Source: Ischnura elegans (taxonomy: Eukaryota > Arthropoda > Insecta > Odonata > Coenagrionidae). From it: a stretch of DNA of 64,000 nt. Below the pieces are notes generated by a model. That model searched no databases. It was not told where the DNA came from and saw only the letters and a list, made by a program, of their open reading frames with translations. The stretch is taken from positions 76,628,120 through 76,692,119 of the forward strand of contig NC_060259.1 in NCBI RefSeq assembly GCF_921293095.1, given 5' to 3'. The position numbers and the translations under genes are program-made. Below are positions 18,788 through 29,320 of this stretch, piece after piece; the stretch's first letter is position 1, and each line of letters begins with the position of its first letter.

Positions 18788-19411
18788 CATGGGCGTATCC
18801 AGAATCAAAACTAGGGGGGGGGGAACCAGCCGTGGTCGTTCAAGTTGTAACTTTTTTGCAAAGAAAAGGTTAATGAAACCAAAATATTAAGGAAATTAAG
18901 ACAGCAATTTATTATATTTTATGATTATTTGCTCAAAAATATAATGATTTTTATTTTAGTTCCATGCAAGGGCGTACCCAGGGTCATAACTAGTGGGGGG
19001 GGGGGGTCAAGGCAAGTTGTGACACTTTAGCATGGAAAAGGTGAATGTAACCAACATTTTAAGAAAATTATAACAGCACTTTATTAGTTTATGAGATTAT
19101 TTCTTTGAAAAAACAGATTTATTTTAGTTGCATATCTTAATACATATCATTTTGCGTGGGTTTAAAGAAAATTTGATGAATACTTTCGTTTCAATTCAGT
19201 GCTGATTTTGCTGAAAGACTTTTGCGATTTTTGCTTCTAGGGGGGACAGCTGCCCCCCCTCCACCTCGCTGGGTACGCCCATGGTGCCATGTCTTATACT
19301 AATATCATTTTTCTTCAAAAGGAAAATTTGTTCATAACTTTTGGTTAGAACTAAATTTATTTTCACTTCTAGGAGGGAGGGGGGTGGGTACCCCCGCTGG
19401 GTACGCCCACG
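18788..19411 (+). mobile_element. hAT-like MITE, family C, outer copy
   Basis: Flanked by the exact 8-bp duplication aatgtgtg (18780-18787, 19412-19419). Ends are CATGGGCGTATCCAG and CTGGGTACGCCCACG. It is interrupted by a second family C copy (18967-19283). Confidence 0.85.
18967..19283 (+). mobile_element. hAT-like MITE, family C, inner copy
   Basis: 317 bp with ends CAAGGGCGTACCCAG and CTGGGTACGCCCATG. Flanks gttccatg and gtgccatg form an 8-bp duplication with one mismatch. It sits inside a relative of itself (18788-19411) and so is the younger of the two. Confidence 0.82.
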
Positions 19412-19419
19412 AATGTGTG

Positions 19420-20745
19420 CATACTCAGTGTAAATTTATAAAAAATGAAAAAAAAATTGCCAGAAGAAAAAAGAGAGCGTAATACCAATTTGAAAGGCTT
19501 ATTCAAAAAAGCTATTTTAGAGGCTTTTTAGATTTCTTTGCAGTTTCAAGGAAGAATTCACCAAATAATTAGAGTCAACATACATCACTATATTTTATAA
19601 GATGTGAAATTATAACTTTTCATATTGTTTTTATTACGAAATAACTATTTTCATAACTTTTATCTAGTTTCTTTAATAACTTTTATCTAGTCGAGCCAGA
19701 AAAGCGTCAAAATCTACATCCGGGCATGGAATTTCCTCACATTTACCGGGGGAGAACCCCCGGACCCCTTGGTAAAGGGGGCCCCATCATGAGCCCCAGC
19801 CGAGGGCCTCTAATCAACCCTCACCGCCCCTGGTCCATTTACACGCATAATCATATACTTAGGAGGAGGAAGAAAGGGAATAGACATAATGCTCAAGATA
19901 TAAAGGGTCATTCCATGTCAACTCAACCAGGGTCCCATGCCCACCATCTCAGATTTTGATTATTTATTCCCTGTTGTTAGTCTCAACCTTAAAAGAAAGC
20001 TAAGAAAAATCCAAAATATTAAAGACCCATTGCAAGTATTTTCCAAGATATGAGTGTTTGAAGTCAATGGCAAGTCGAAATTCTGCGCACCGGTCAAATT
20101 ATTCAAAACTACCATATTTGTGCCCCTGTAAAACATAAAATAAAATAGCGATGCTAGTAAAAATTTTAGAGGCTATTAACATGCTGCTATAGTTTTCAAA
20201 AATGTTATTAAAACGATATTCACTCGAAAACTTTTTTTTTCTATAAATGTTCACAAATTGCACTTTTGACAAATTTCGACAAAAAAGTAACATTTCAAAC
20301 ACATTTAAAGATCACGTAAATCACATGAAAGCCATAAATATCTCAGTAAGCATGGTAAAGACCACCAACTTTAAAAAAGGGTGAGGTTTTGGGCAATTTT
20401 GAATTTATTTGTTGATAAATTTTATGAAAATGATCATTCCGCTAATGCTTTTTTTTGTTGAAAAATGCCACTTTTTCAACTTCTAATAACAAAAAGGGAC
20501 ACCAATTAGATGACTGAGTTTTTTTATATAACTTGCACTATCCTCCCTCTTTCAGAAGAATTCAGTGAGTTGAATTTGAGTATTGAGGTTCCTGTAAACC
20601 CCTATTATTCTTTAAATTTAGCAGCCAATCTATTTTTAATATCCAAAGATTATAAAATGGCAACATTTTATCAAATATATGGATTTACTATATATTTGCA
20701 AATACGCAAATAACTGTTGAATATGTACCTATTTGAAGAATTTCA
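19420..20745. other. Intergenic, probably repetitive
   Basis: From 19907 the DNA starts gggtcattccatgtcaactc, which looks like a transposon end and recurs in part at 12915, but no matching right end is found. GC-rich DNA at 19720-19830 resembles a transposon fragment. No gene is seen. Confidence 0.4.
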
Positions 20746-20759
20746 CTCAATTTCTCACT

Positions 20760-20990
20760 CTACACTCACACCCCTGAGGACGATGGCCAAGTCGGGCATC
20801 GAAACGTCGGCAGTTCCTGATCCGGTGGCGATCCCGAGAACTCTTCACTGAGTCCATTCGCCGGGAAAGCACGAAATCTTTCTCATGGAAAGTGCGTTCC
20901 GGCACTGCTAAGTTTACCATGGCGTCACTGGTCACGTCATACAACTTCTGTGGTTGGACATCCTGCCGGGTAGGCACACACCCCTAGACA
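20760..20990 (+). repeat. Dispersed repeat with CTGAGGA...CGAAACGTCGG motif
   Basis: Contains CCTGAGGACGATGGCC...GGGCATCGAAACGTCGG (20777-20813), then ggtggcgatcccgagaact and ttcgccgggaaagcacgaaa. The latter two motifs return in the palindrome at 63675-63802, and gtgcgttccggcac...tcactggtca returns at about 31230-31275. This is a multi-copy retroelement relic. Confidence 0.5.
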
Positions 20991-21067
20991 CGATCTAAGG
21001 AAAAACAAACTCAAAGGATACTACTCTAGCCTAGCGATCTTCTAGGTGAAAACTTGTTACTGGGGTA

Positions 21068-21372
21068 CAGGGACGCAGCCAGGAATTAAGGCTGGGGGGG
21101 GGAGTTTAGGTGCAACTACTACCGGGGTGTGTGGGGGTGTGGAATACCAACCAGGATAAGCGGTAGGTGAGAGATTAATAAATTGCGGAATTTTAAGATA
21201 AATGGTTCAAAATGGTGAGTTTTACGGCTTTCTGAGGGATATTTTATTAATCCTTACACTATTCTATTGGTAATATCCATCCAATTAAGTAAAATGGATT
21301 AAACTTAAGCATTTCTCTGAGCTCTGGGGGGGTGTTTTAACCCCCCAAACCCCCCCCCTCGCTGCGCCACTG
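21068..21372 (+). mobile_element. hAT-like MITE, family B
   Basis: 305 bp with the exact 8-bp duplication ctggggta (21060-21067, 21373-21380). Ends are CAGGGACGCAGCC and GCTGCGCCACTG. A G-run follows the left end and a C-run precedes the right end. Confidence 0.9.
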
Positions 21373-21380
21373 CTGGGGTA

Positions 21381-21856
21381 TGCATTCACATGTCGTTTTT
21401 GGTGTAATCACGTACGCACACACAACGATCAATGTTGTGGAGCGGGGTATAAGCTGATTATTGTAGATTAGGGGAGGGGGTTCCAAGTTTTCCACTTCTC
21501 AAAGTACTTAGCAAACGCCGGGAGACCTGCTAGTGTAAACTAAAGATGAAATGACTGGAAAACTTGCGATATTCACTATTCCACAGAAATGGGAGGATAT
21601 GATTTCCTCCTACAATCATCATCGCGCGCCGTGTGGCACATTAGCCATTAAATGCAATGACAACTTCCTCCGTCTTCTTTTATTTTCCAATTATTCTGTC
21701 CTCAACAGGAATGGCAGGATTGGGTTTGGAGAGGCAGCTGATCACTTTCCGTGTACTTCGCTTTGTCTACCGCATCATGTTTCTGTTCCCCATTATCCCG
21801 TAGTGTGCTAATTGGGTAAGTGATTAAGGATACATGACCCTGCGTCTCTTAAGCGG
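21381..21856. other. Intergenic
   Basis: No recognised feature. The ORF at 21551-21811 shows no domain and no codon signal. Confidence 0.45.
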
Positions 21857-22110
21857 CGTTTACATTGAGTAACATGCTATGTAAACAAGTGACAAATAAC
21901 GTATTTTACGAAAAAGTTACAAATCCGTATGATATATTACATGTAACATTGTGTTAAAAAACAAAAAGTCGTGTTTCCCGCACGAAGTGGGAAACCAAAA
22001 CTTGTTGTATGACACGACCTTTGTTTTATAACTGTCACATGTAACACGTTACACGGATGTGTAACTTTTTCTCAAAACATATTATATGTAACTTGTTTAT
22101 ACAACATGTT

Positions 22111-22565
22111 CATCATCATCACTGGTTAACAATCCTATCATTGGGTTGACGCAGCTCTCCGCTCAATTCTCCGATCAGCTAATCTTTTTAAACCTACGTA
22201 GTTCTTCTCTTTCACATCCTTCTTAACCCATTGCAACCCAGAGCTGCATCTGGAAGAAATCTAATTTCAAGATTTTTCATTTGGAAAACACGTAAATTTT
22301 TCACTTAATCATAAGTATTGTGGCAGCTACGAATTTCACCATTACAATTTACACCTCAAAGTAACGCATAGTTTAGATATTTCCTAAATAGGGCTGAAAA
22401 TATGTACATTTTTAATGTTGCTCAGAAGCAACATTGGGTTATAATGGGTTAACTTGTTCCATATAATTTGCTCGAGATCTTCCTTTTCCGTTCTTGCCAT
22501 CCACTTGTCCCCCGACGACTGTTTTCATCAGGTCATCATGTATCAAGATGTGGCCTATAAGGTTT
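22111..22565 (-). mobile_element. LINE copy 2 (minus, truncated)
   Basis: Begins with the 3' tail catcatcatcactggttaac...caatcctatcattggg and continues through the conserved minus-strand block also found at 15640-15760 (gatcttccttttccgttctt). It is 5'-truncated near 22565 and split by a piggyBac-like MITE (22227-22448). It sits inside a TIR element. Confidence 0.8.
22227..22448 (+). mobile_element. piggyBac-like MITE
   Basis: 222 bp bounded by TTAA at 22223-22226 and 22449-22452. Ends are CCCATTGCAACCCAGAG, against CCCATTATAACCCAATG from the other strand. Exact TTAA target use is typical of piggyBac. It lies within LINE copy 2, so it is younger. Confidence 0.85.
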
Positions 22566-22633
22566 ACTTAGTGTAAACACATCTATAGGAGGACCGCTTG
22601 TTTTTTCCTATTTCGTGACGCATTGCTTGTTAA

Positions 22634-22855
22634 CCCATCATATCCCAACGTTGCTTCTAAGTAATATCAATAATGTATAAATTTTCAGCTCTTTTAAGGA
22701 AAGATTTAAACTAAAAGGTCTTTTGTGCCATAAATTTTAGCAATGAAATATGCAGCTGCGACAATTATAATGATTGAGTAGAAAATTTTCACTTTTTTAA
22801 ATTGAGAAGTATTACGATTTAATTTCTCCCTGAAGCAGCTCTGAGTTAGAAAGGG
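22634..22855 (-). mobile_element. piggyBac-like MITE, inverted copy
   Basis: Also 222 bp, bounded by TTAA at 22630-22633 and 22856-22859. It is homologous to 22227-22448 in the opposite orientation (for example gcagctctgagtt near the right end, against cagagctgc at the left end of the other). Confidence 0.82.
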
Positions 22856-22859
22856 TTAA

Positions 22860-23415
22860 AAACAAACGCTATCATTTAAAAATTTTCAGGTTATACACAT
22901 GGAGTAAATCCGCACTGAAATTTAATTGAGGTTCAAGTATTAAAATGTACCACAGAAAAAGTACTTCGTTTGGTGGGGGAATTAACATCTGCTGGTCAGG
23001 GATGGGAGATGCTGCCCCATATCAATTCATAAAATCTATTAAAATAAATAAATTTATCACTCCATCTAGCTTTATATGGCCTGTCACGGCACAGCAATAG
23101 AAGTGTCCAGCAAGGTCAACAGCATTCCGCTCTATACACGTGATGACCGACTGAATTTATTAGAACGCAATGAACATTATGAAAGAGGGTAAAAGAATTC
23201 AATTTGTACCTCCAAGCTGGCAATAAATTACCGACCAGGAAAAGTTGAACAGCATCATAAAAGCGCATGCTAGATGACACTGCAGCCACTACCACGAGTA
23301 AGAAGTAATCAGCCCAGTCGTGCCTCCATTTTCAAAGGAAAGACGTCCGGAATACCGCCACCCTCACCGAGGTTCGGGATTCTGAATACGAGACAGGACA
23401 AAAAACATTGGAGAG
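22860..23415. other. Intergenic and possible promoter of the small ORF
   Basis: AT-rich to about 23230, then clearly GC-richer. A weak TATA-like cataaaagc lies at 23257-23265, roughly 150 bases before the ATG at 23416. No other feature. Confidence 0.35.
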
Positions 23416-23682
23416 ATGAATGCCTGGTGGATCTCAGCGCTAGCCATCGCACTCTGCATCGTAACGAGGCGCGGAGAAGCGGAAGGAACCCCTGCCCTGG
23501 CACCGTACAGCACAGCATTCGGAGTGGCCAGCAAGAGATCGACAGCATTCGTGAGGGAAACGCTCATAATCAACGCGGTTGAGGGCAGGCGCACCACCAC
23601 TATGCAGCCCCTAATGTGTATCAAAGACGTTCGAGGAAGGATTAGATGCAGACCACGGGATGAGATGAATAGCAGCGGATAA
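23416..23682 (+). CDS. Possible small secreted protein, 88 aa
   Basis: One open frame, ATG at 23416 (context gagagATGa), TAA at 23680-23682. It starts MNAWWISALAIALCIV with a following RRGEAEG: a short polar start, a hydrophobic core and small residues before a plausible cleavage site near GEA/EG, i.e. a signal peptide. The mature part has two cysteines in MCIKDVRGRIRC and many basic residues. Codons are GC-rich (GCC, CTG, GTG, GGC), unlike the AT-rich surroundings. No family is recognised. It could be a single-exon gene, one exon of a larger gene, or chance within a GC-rich repeat. Overlapping frames are also open, which lowers confidence. Confidence 0.35.
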   Translation: MNAWWISALAIALCIVTRRGEAEGTPALAPYSTAFGVASKRSTAFVRETLIINAVEGRRTTTMQPLMCIKDVRGRIRCRPRDEMNSSG

Positions 23683-23689
23683 AAATATT

Positions 23690-24312
23690 GGGAAAACGGG
23701 AGGGAGAGAAATTCACCTTTTTCGTTTGATGAGCAATGATTTCGCTGATAATATAGGATGTGCAGTGCATGAAAAATATACATCAAAATTTTTGTTAGTT
23801 ATCAAATTCAAACTTCAAAGGTGACATTTAATTAATGGAATAAGAGCTTGGCATAAACGTGTGTATCATATTGTATCAAATTTGGTCGAATTAAATGTTG
23901 TTTTCACTAAGAGAATGAACAAATGCGATTTATTATTGATATCATGTGTGAACTCACACTTTCTTTACCTATTTTTTACCTCACCTCTAACTGTAGAGTA
24001 ATAGGGTTGAGAATTTTCTGGTTCCAGACCTCTACTTTTGAACTAATCATAAGCGAATCTAAAAATTTGGATACAGGTATGAAAACAATCATATTTCCGT
24101 TCTTAAACTTTGTGTGATGAAGAATACCAACATGGCTACACGGAGATTTGAAAACTAATACTTTGCAATTTAACTGTTAGTTTGTGATTCGTCCCCTGCT
24201 TTAATGACTTAGACACCGAAAAGTTTATAATTCTTTGGACTGGAAACAGCGTGCTATCAATATTACTGACCCTGAACTATCAGCCCAGCATCAGAAAAAG
24301 ATAATGACCTTT
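23690..24312. other. Intergenic
   Basis: AT-rich; no feature seen. Confidence 0.45.
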
Positions 24313-24320
24313 CCTGTAGC

Positions 24321-24502
24321 CAGTAGCGAATACAGAAAAGAAATTCGTAAGGGGGCGCAAAAGATATCTTCAGTTACCTTTACTTTTATCCTAATAAAAA
24401 ATAATCAAGTTTGATTGAAATCCTAATTAAAAATAGTGAAAATTTTAATGAAATTTATAACACACATATACAAGGCAATGCTATCTTATGATATAAAAAT
24501 GC

Positions 24503-24533
<31 letters not shown>

Positions 24534-24640
24534 TTGCTATATATATATGGTTGCTATACATATATGGTTGCAATTGTGGTTCTGCAATTTTTGGCAATAC
24601 GGGCATCTCCGCAAGGGGAGCGCGCGCCCCCTACGCCCCT
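24321..24640 (+). mobile_element. hAT-like MITE, family A, right end missing
   Basis: The left end CAGTAGCGAATACAG is preceded by cctgtagc (24313-24320). The body matches 27563-27828 (ttacctttacttttatccta, ggttctgcaatttttggcaa) and then stops after a gcgcgcgcccc block without the expected CCGCCACTG end. It includes an AT microsatellite (24503-24531) and three tatatggttgc units. Confidence 0.8.
24503..24531. repeat. (AT)n microsatellite
   Basis: Uninterrupted alternating TA, followed by three copies of a tatatggttgcta-like unit up to about 24570. Confidence 0.9.
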
Positions 24641-25439
24641 CAATGCCTTGGAGAGCTTCCATTGGAGATAGTGTCCTGTCGGCGAGGATACTTATTCCTA
24701 CCTTCACCGTAAGCTCTTCGTGACAGCATTGAAAACGGATCCTGATCTCTATAGATAACATGGAGCCATAGCTCAATATGCCTACAGGGGTGGATAAAAG
24801 TCATTCTTTTGACTTTTCCATGCGCCTGGGTGGTATACAATGCCTGAAATCAAATGGATTCCAGAGCTCTTTCAAGGAAGACATAATGGGCATGGAACGC
24901 ATAAGAATTGCGATGTGAACAAGAGAAATTAAATTATACTTTAAAAAAACCACGTTTACAATAATCAATTTTCTATTTGACCAATAATTCGTCCTTTTTT
25001 CCGTCTCTTTAATCTTCCAAGGACAGCTTCCAGGACTTCTTTGGAGGAATGTTAAAAACATTTCTCTAATGTGCCACCAGTTGAGCAACCAGCTTGATGC
25101 GAATTCTTCATTTAAAATTTATAGAATTTGTAATACTTATAATTAATTGCTCAATGGACAGGTTTCAAACCTCTAGGTGAAAAAAGCGTACCTTACGTCC
25201 TTTTTCACATGTATCCAAACAATTTTTTTTCAATACCATTAACTGTTGATATCTTATTGAAAATATCCATTTTAAATGGTATCGATCGGAAAGACACTTA
25301 CCGGTGACGAAATCAGCAAGCTCCGGACGAGCAATTACTTGGTTTCAATAATCTTTCCCGCTGCGTTAAGGGTTAAGTTCCCTAATCAAGACTCCTAAGA
25401 TACGTATACTCCTTCAAATATTTATTCTCAATGTCAAAT
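24641..25439. other. Intergenic
   Basis: No recognised gene; short ORFs only. It lies inside the possible composite element 24321-27828. Confidence 0.4.
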
Positions 25440-26123
25440 AGGGTGGTTTCCTTTTATTTTTTTATTTCCTAAATCGAAAGATTATTACTCCTGGAGTACG
25501 TATTTCACGCTTTTAGATTTTTAAATGACCATATCTATTTTTCGCGATTAAATAAAAAGTGAACATTTTCAAGCGCGCGAAAACGCGACGGCTAAGTAGG
25601 AATGATGGGAAAAGTCCGTGTGACGTCATTCTGGTTCCCCCTGCCGCCTTGCGAGGTGATCTTGAGACGAGAATATGTGCGCTACTGCGATGCAGGCTGC
25701 TAGCAGGTGGCTGAGTACCCTGCTAGCAGGTAGCGCTTGGCTTAAATAAGAATTATTCTTCCCCTATCAAACGATGGAAACTTTCCGAACTTAGGTATTT
25801 TTAATATGTGATTATTAAGGCATGTTTCCCTGAGCTCTGTGCCTCATGCATGCATTAGTAATCTCAGACAATGTAAAACTTCTATCTACTCGTATAGAAA
25901 CTAGGTCCCTGTGACGTCACGTGGAGTGGCATCGCATGGGCGCCAATCTGGCCTTTTTCAAGTGCGGTTAAAATAGACCATTGCCATTCGTCTGCACTGG
26001 GATTTCTAAAACCAAATAATTTGTATATAATATAACTCGTATATTTGTATAATGAATACACTAATGGTGGGTAAGGAATCGCAATCAATGCATTTCGTTT
26101 TCTTTGATGAAGGAAACTAACCT
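25440..26123 (+). mobile_element. TA-MITE family, copy 2
   Basis: The left end TAGGGTGGTTTCC is intact at 25439-25451; the right end has decayed to ggaaactaacctg. It shares the whole inner sequence with the other three copies, including GTGACGTCACGTGG at 25911-25924. No coding capacity. Confidence 0.85.
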
Positions 26124-26518
26124 GTTCTGCATTGGAGCTGCGAAAACACAAGCTAAGGGTCTTTTACGTGGACGTGCGGCACTTTTTAAAGTAGGGGGGG
26201 AATCTACATCATCGAGATGGGAGAATCGGCAAATATCTGGGATCGACCCATCAGTGCTAAAAATACGACTGGTGAAGTGTGAGTACGAGGGTGCGGCAAG
26301 TGTCCTGGCCTCTAGTTGGCGTGAATGAAGTGCTGTCGTGTCGAGGGGAGGCGCTAAGCTTGCGAAAGAGGGAATTCATGCTTCCTCCATGGCGCACGTT
26401 TTAAATTTTGAAATGAGGACATTTTAAACCTTGGCCGGACTCGAAGTAAACAAAAAGGAATGAGGAATGCATTCGAAATAACATCCAACTCAATATCACT
26501 CGTTCTTTATTCCATTAA

Positions 26519-27008
26519 CTCTTCACAACACGAAACAGCTTCTCGGAGAAATTAAGTTGGAAGACTTCTCACTTTAAAAATGTAAAAATTTTCTAATCAA
26601 TCATAATTATTGTGGCCAGAGGCGCAGCGAGGGGATAAACCTCTCCCCCAGAGCTCAGAGAAATTTTTAAGTTAAATCCATTTTACCTGATTGCTATAAT
26701 ATTAATTATAGAATAGTGAAAGGACTAATAAAATATCCCTGAGAAAGCCATAAAACTCACTATTTTGATCCATTTACCTTAAAAATTTTCGGGGGGGGGG
26801 GGGGGGGCCTGCATCTCCCGCTTAACCTGGTGGGAATTCCATACCTCCCTGTATTAGTTGCACCTAAACCCCCCCCCCCCAGCCTTAATTCCTATCTGCG
26901 CCCCTGATTGTGGCAACCACGTATTTCTCATTTAAACTTTACAGCAAAAGTGAACTTGCATTTTAAATTGAGTTTGAACCATTGATTTCAGGCAACCTGA
27001 ACATTGAG
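26519..27008 (+). mobile_element. piggyBac-like MITE, diverged, split by a hAT MITE
   Basis: Bounded by TTAA at 26515-26518 and 27009-27012. The inner sequence around tcataattattgtggc matches tcataagtattgtggc of the copy at 22227-22448. A family B hAT element (26617-26906) sits in it. Without that insertion it is about 192 bp. Confidence 0.65.
26617..26906 (-). mobile_element. hAT-like MITE, family B, minus
   Basis: 290 bp with the exact 8-bp duplication attgtggc (26609-26616, 26907-26914). Ends are CAGAGGCGCAGCG and TCTGCGCCCCTG. It carries a long G-run at about 26790-26807 and a C-run near the right end. Confidence 0.9.
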
Positions 27009-27215
27009 TTAACCTGTTTCCGTAGCCAAACCTGGATGGGAGCGTGGACTAGCGATCGAAGACTTTGGGGTTCGAATTTCGTTTGAAGCGTTCGGAAACT
27101 CCTGGCAAATATCCTCATAGTTCGAGGTGAAACAGGGAAAGGAACCCCCCCCCCCCATGCCTTGAATAAAGGAATATCAATCGCCAAGCTTAGTCTGGAG
27201 AGAGCTCTACCCTCA

Positions 27216-27345
27216 AGTTCGTACACAGGATCAATGTTAGGGGGGGCTGGTCATAGTCGGTCTGGTTGTGGACATTTCAGCATGAAGAAGACGATTGGAA
27301 CCAAAATTGTAAGAAAATTATCACTTTGTTAGCTCTGGAAATAAT
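27216..27345 (+). mobile_element. hAT-like family C fragment
   Basis: A decayed left end (caagttcgtacacaggatca) and a G-run followed by ggtcatagtcgg match the start of family C copies. The right end is missing. Confidence 0.55.
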
Positions 27346-27562
27346 ATTGCGACACGGGAAATCCTTCGATATTTGCTACGAGCGTAATATTGCGCCATCC
27401 GTCTTTTGAAAAATCGTAGTTTGCCATTTCTTAACAGAGTGATAAACTCATAAATACTCTATATAAACACTGTGGATAAACCTCTAAATAAAGAAATGAA
27501 AACAACAAAAGCAAAACTCATTCTTTAAAATGATACCAAACGCCTATTCATAGCATCAAAGG

Positions 27563-27828
27563 CAGTAGCGGATATAGAAAAAACACGAAGGGGGGGGGGG
27601 GGACGCAAAATATATCTTGAGTTACCTTTACTTTTATCCTAGTAAAAAATAATCAAGTCACATGCAGAGTTTAAGAAAATTTTAATTAAATTTATTGCAC
27701 ACATAGAGTAGACAATGCCATATTATGATATTAAAAAATTATAATTGTGGTTCTGCAATGTTTGGCAATACGGGCGGGCCCACAAGGGGGGTGCGCGCCC
27801 CCTGCGCCCCCATCTGTAACCGCCACTG
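27563..27828 (+). mobile_element. hAT-like MITE, family A
   Basis: Ends are CAGTAGCGGATATAGA and TCTGTAACCGCCACTG. The right flank cctgtagc (27829-27836) does not match its own left flank atcaaagg (27555-27562), but it does match the left flank of the copy at 24321. A G-run follows the left end. Confidence 0.85.
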
Positions 27829-28136
27829 CCTGTAGCAAATTGTAAGCCGAGAATATTTGAGAACCTACTAGAGAATTTTAGTTGATAGTTAGTTGATATT
27901 TGGCAACCCGCGAACAGAAAAATCCCCCAACTGGCTACGAACTTGTATTTTTTTAACGGATTGCAAAATTTTATTGATGCTTCTTTGCGAGTACTTCATT
28001 TCTGCGCACTCCCAGAATCCGAAGGAAATATCGGCGTACCGGAACTTCGACTGCACCGTAGAATCAAAATATCCTACGGTGCATGCAACCCAACGTACTC
28101 GATTTTCGGGGGAAAATGTGTAGTTAACGAATCCCG

Positions 28137-29320
28137 AGAACCGATTCGGACTTAGGGAAAGCAAGGGCACAAGAGAGGCAATTTTGGATCTTACGCTGCT
28201 CATAGAGAAGAGAATGGAGAAGAACAAACCAACTTCCATCGCATTTGTCAGCTTGGAGAAGGCATTTGAAAATGTGGAATGGAATTCATTGCTTAAAATT
28301 CTGCAATAATAATTGGAGTGCTCCACAATGATCGCAGAATTGTGCACAGTTAGTATAAAAACCAAATAGCTGTGATGAAATGTGGACCCTACTATGTGGA
28401 AGCAAGAATAGGAAAAGGAGTGAGACAAGGATGTGCACTGTCCCACATATTTCTTAATGTTTACATTGAGAATGCATCAATGAAATCAAGGAGAAGGGTT
28501 TGGATGTCAATATCCATGGAAAAAGAATTATGTACTATGATGCGACTTGCTGATGGCATGGCAGTCATAGCCGAGACAGAGAATGATTTGAAGAGGACTT
28601 TTACAAATGTTGAAAGAACAATGGCCAGATATCAGCTGAATATCAACAAATAGAAGACTAAGATATGCAGCAAAAGAGAGGAAGCTATGGCAAACATTAG
28701 GCTAGGAAAACAAAAGCTTGAAGAGCTGAAAGAGTTTGGTTACCTAGGAAGCCAAATTACCAAGGACGGGTGAAGCAAGAAAGAAATAGTCAGTGGAATA
28801 GTGCAGGCGAAGAGGGCTTTCTACAAAAAGAAGAATCTTCTCGCGGCTGAGAATACAAGCATAGAAGTAAGGAAACAATTCATCAGACGCTACATATGGG
28901 GCATGTTTCTCTATGGAAGCGAGGCTTGGATGTTGAGAGATGCAGAGAAGTCAAGAGTGGAAGCATTCGAAAAATGGTGCTACCGAAGAATGATGGAGAT
29001 TAATTGGATCGACCGAGTAAGTAATGAAGGAGTGCTAAGAGGAGTGGGAGGAAAGAGAAATCTAATAAAAACCTTAAGCAGAAGACGGGACAACTTAGTT
29101 GGTCACGTTGTGAGACTAGATAGCCTGATGAAAACAATCGTATAAGGACAGGTGGAGGGGAAAAAGGGCAAGGGATGGCCCCAGATGAGTTACATAGAAC
29201 AGGTTATAAAGGATATAATAGAGATGAAATATGTCGCTATGAGAAGGCTAGTGAATTGGAGAGAGCAATAGACAGCTGCGTCAAACCAATCTTAGGATTG
29301 TTGACTAATGATGATGATGT
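28137..29320 (+). pseudogene. LINE copy 3: decayed reverse transcriptase
   Basis: Longest copy of the LINE family. In order it shows the RT blocks GTREAILDLTLLIEKRM, FVSLEKAFENVEWNSLL, GKGVRQGCALSHIFLNVYIE and LADGMAVIAETENDL, then the C-terminal region YGSEAWMLRDAEKSR, WCYRRMMEINWIDRVSNEG and LSRRRDNLVGHVVRLDSLM. The catalytic A-D-D is A-D-G, and stops interrupt the frame at about 28307, 28651, 28771 and 29143. It ends with gattgttgactaatgatgatg. This is a dead non-LTR retrotransposon, 5'-truncated; the clade is not settled. Confidence 0.88.

Larger units (their letters stand above)
21857..22578. mobile_element. TIR element of about 267 bp, split by a LINE
   Basis: The left end gcgtttacattgagt followed by aacatgctatgtaaacaagt is mirrored on the right by acttgtttatacaacatgtt (to 22110) and, after a LINE insertion, acttagtgtaaacac (22566-22580). 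Removing the LINE restores a contiguous inverted repeat of about 35 bp. The inside contains further gttac/gtaac palindromes. No coding capacity; superfamily unknown. Confidence 0.65.

Noticed and set aside
24503..24570. tatatggttgc units as a CRISPR-like array
   Set aside because: A short microsatellite-derived tandem within a MITE in a eukaryotic genome; no spacers.
27889..28446. 185-codon minus-strand ORF
   Set aside because: It lies antisense to the recognisable reverse-transcriptase blocks of LINE copy 3 and has no domain of its own.
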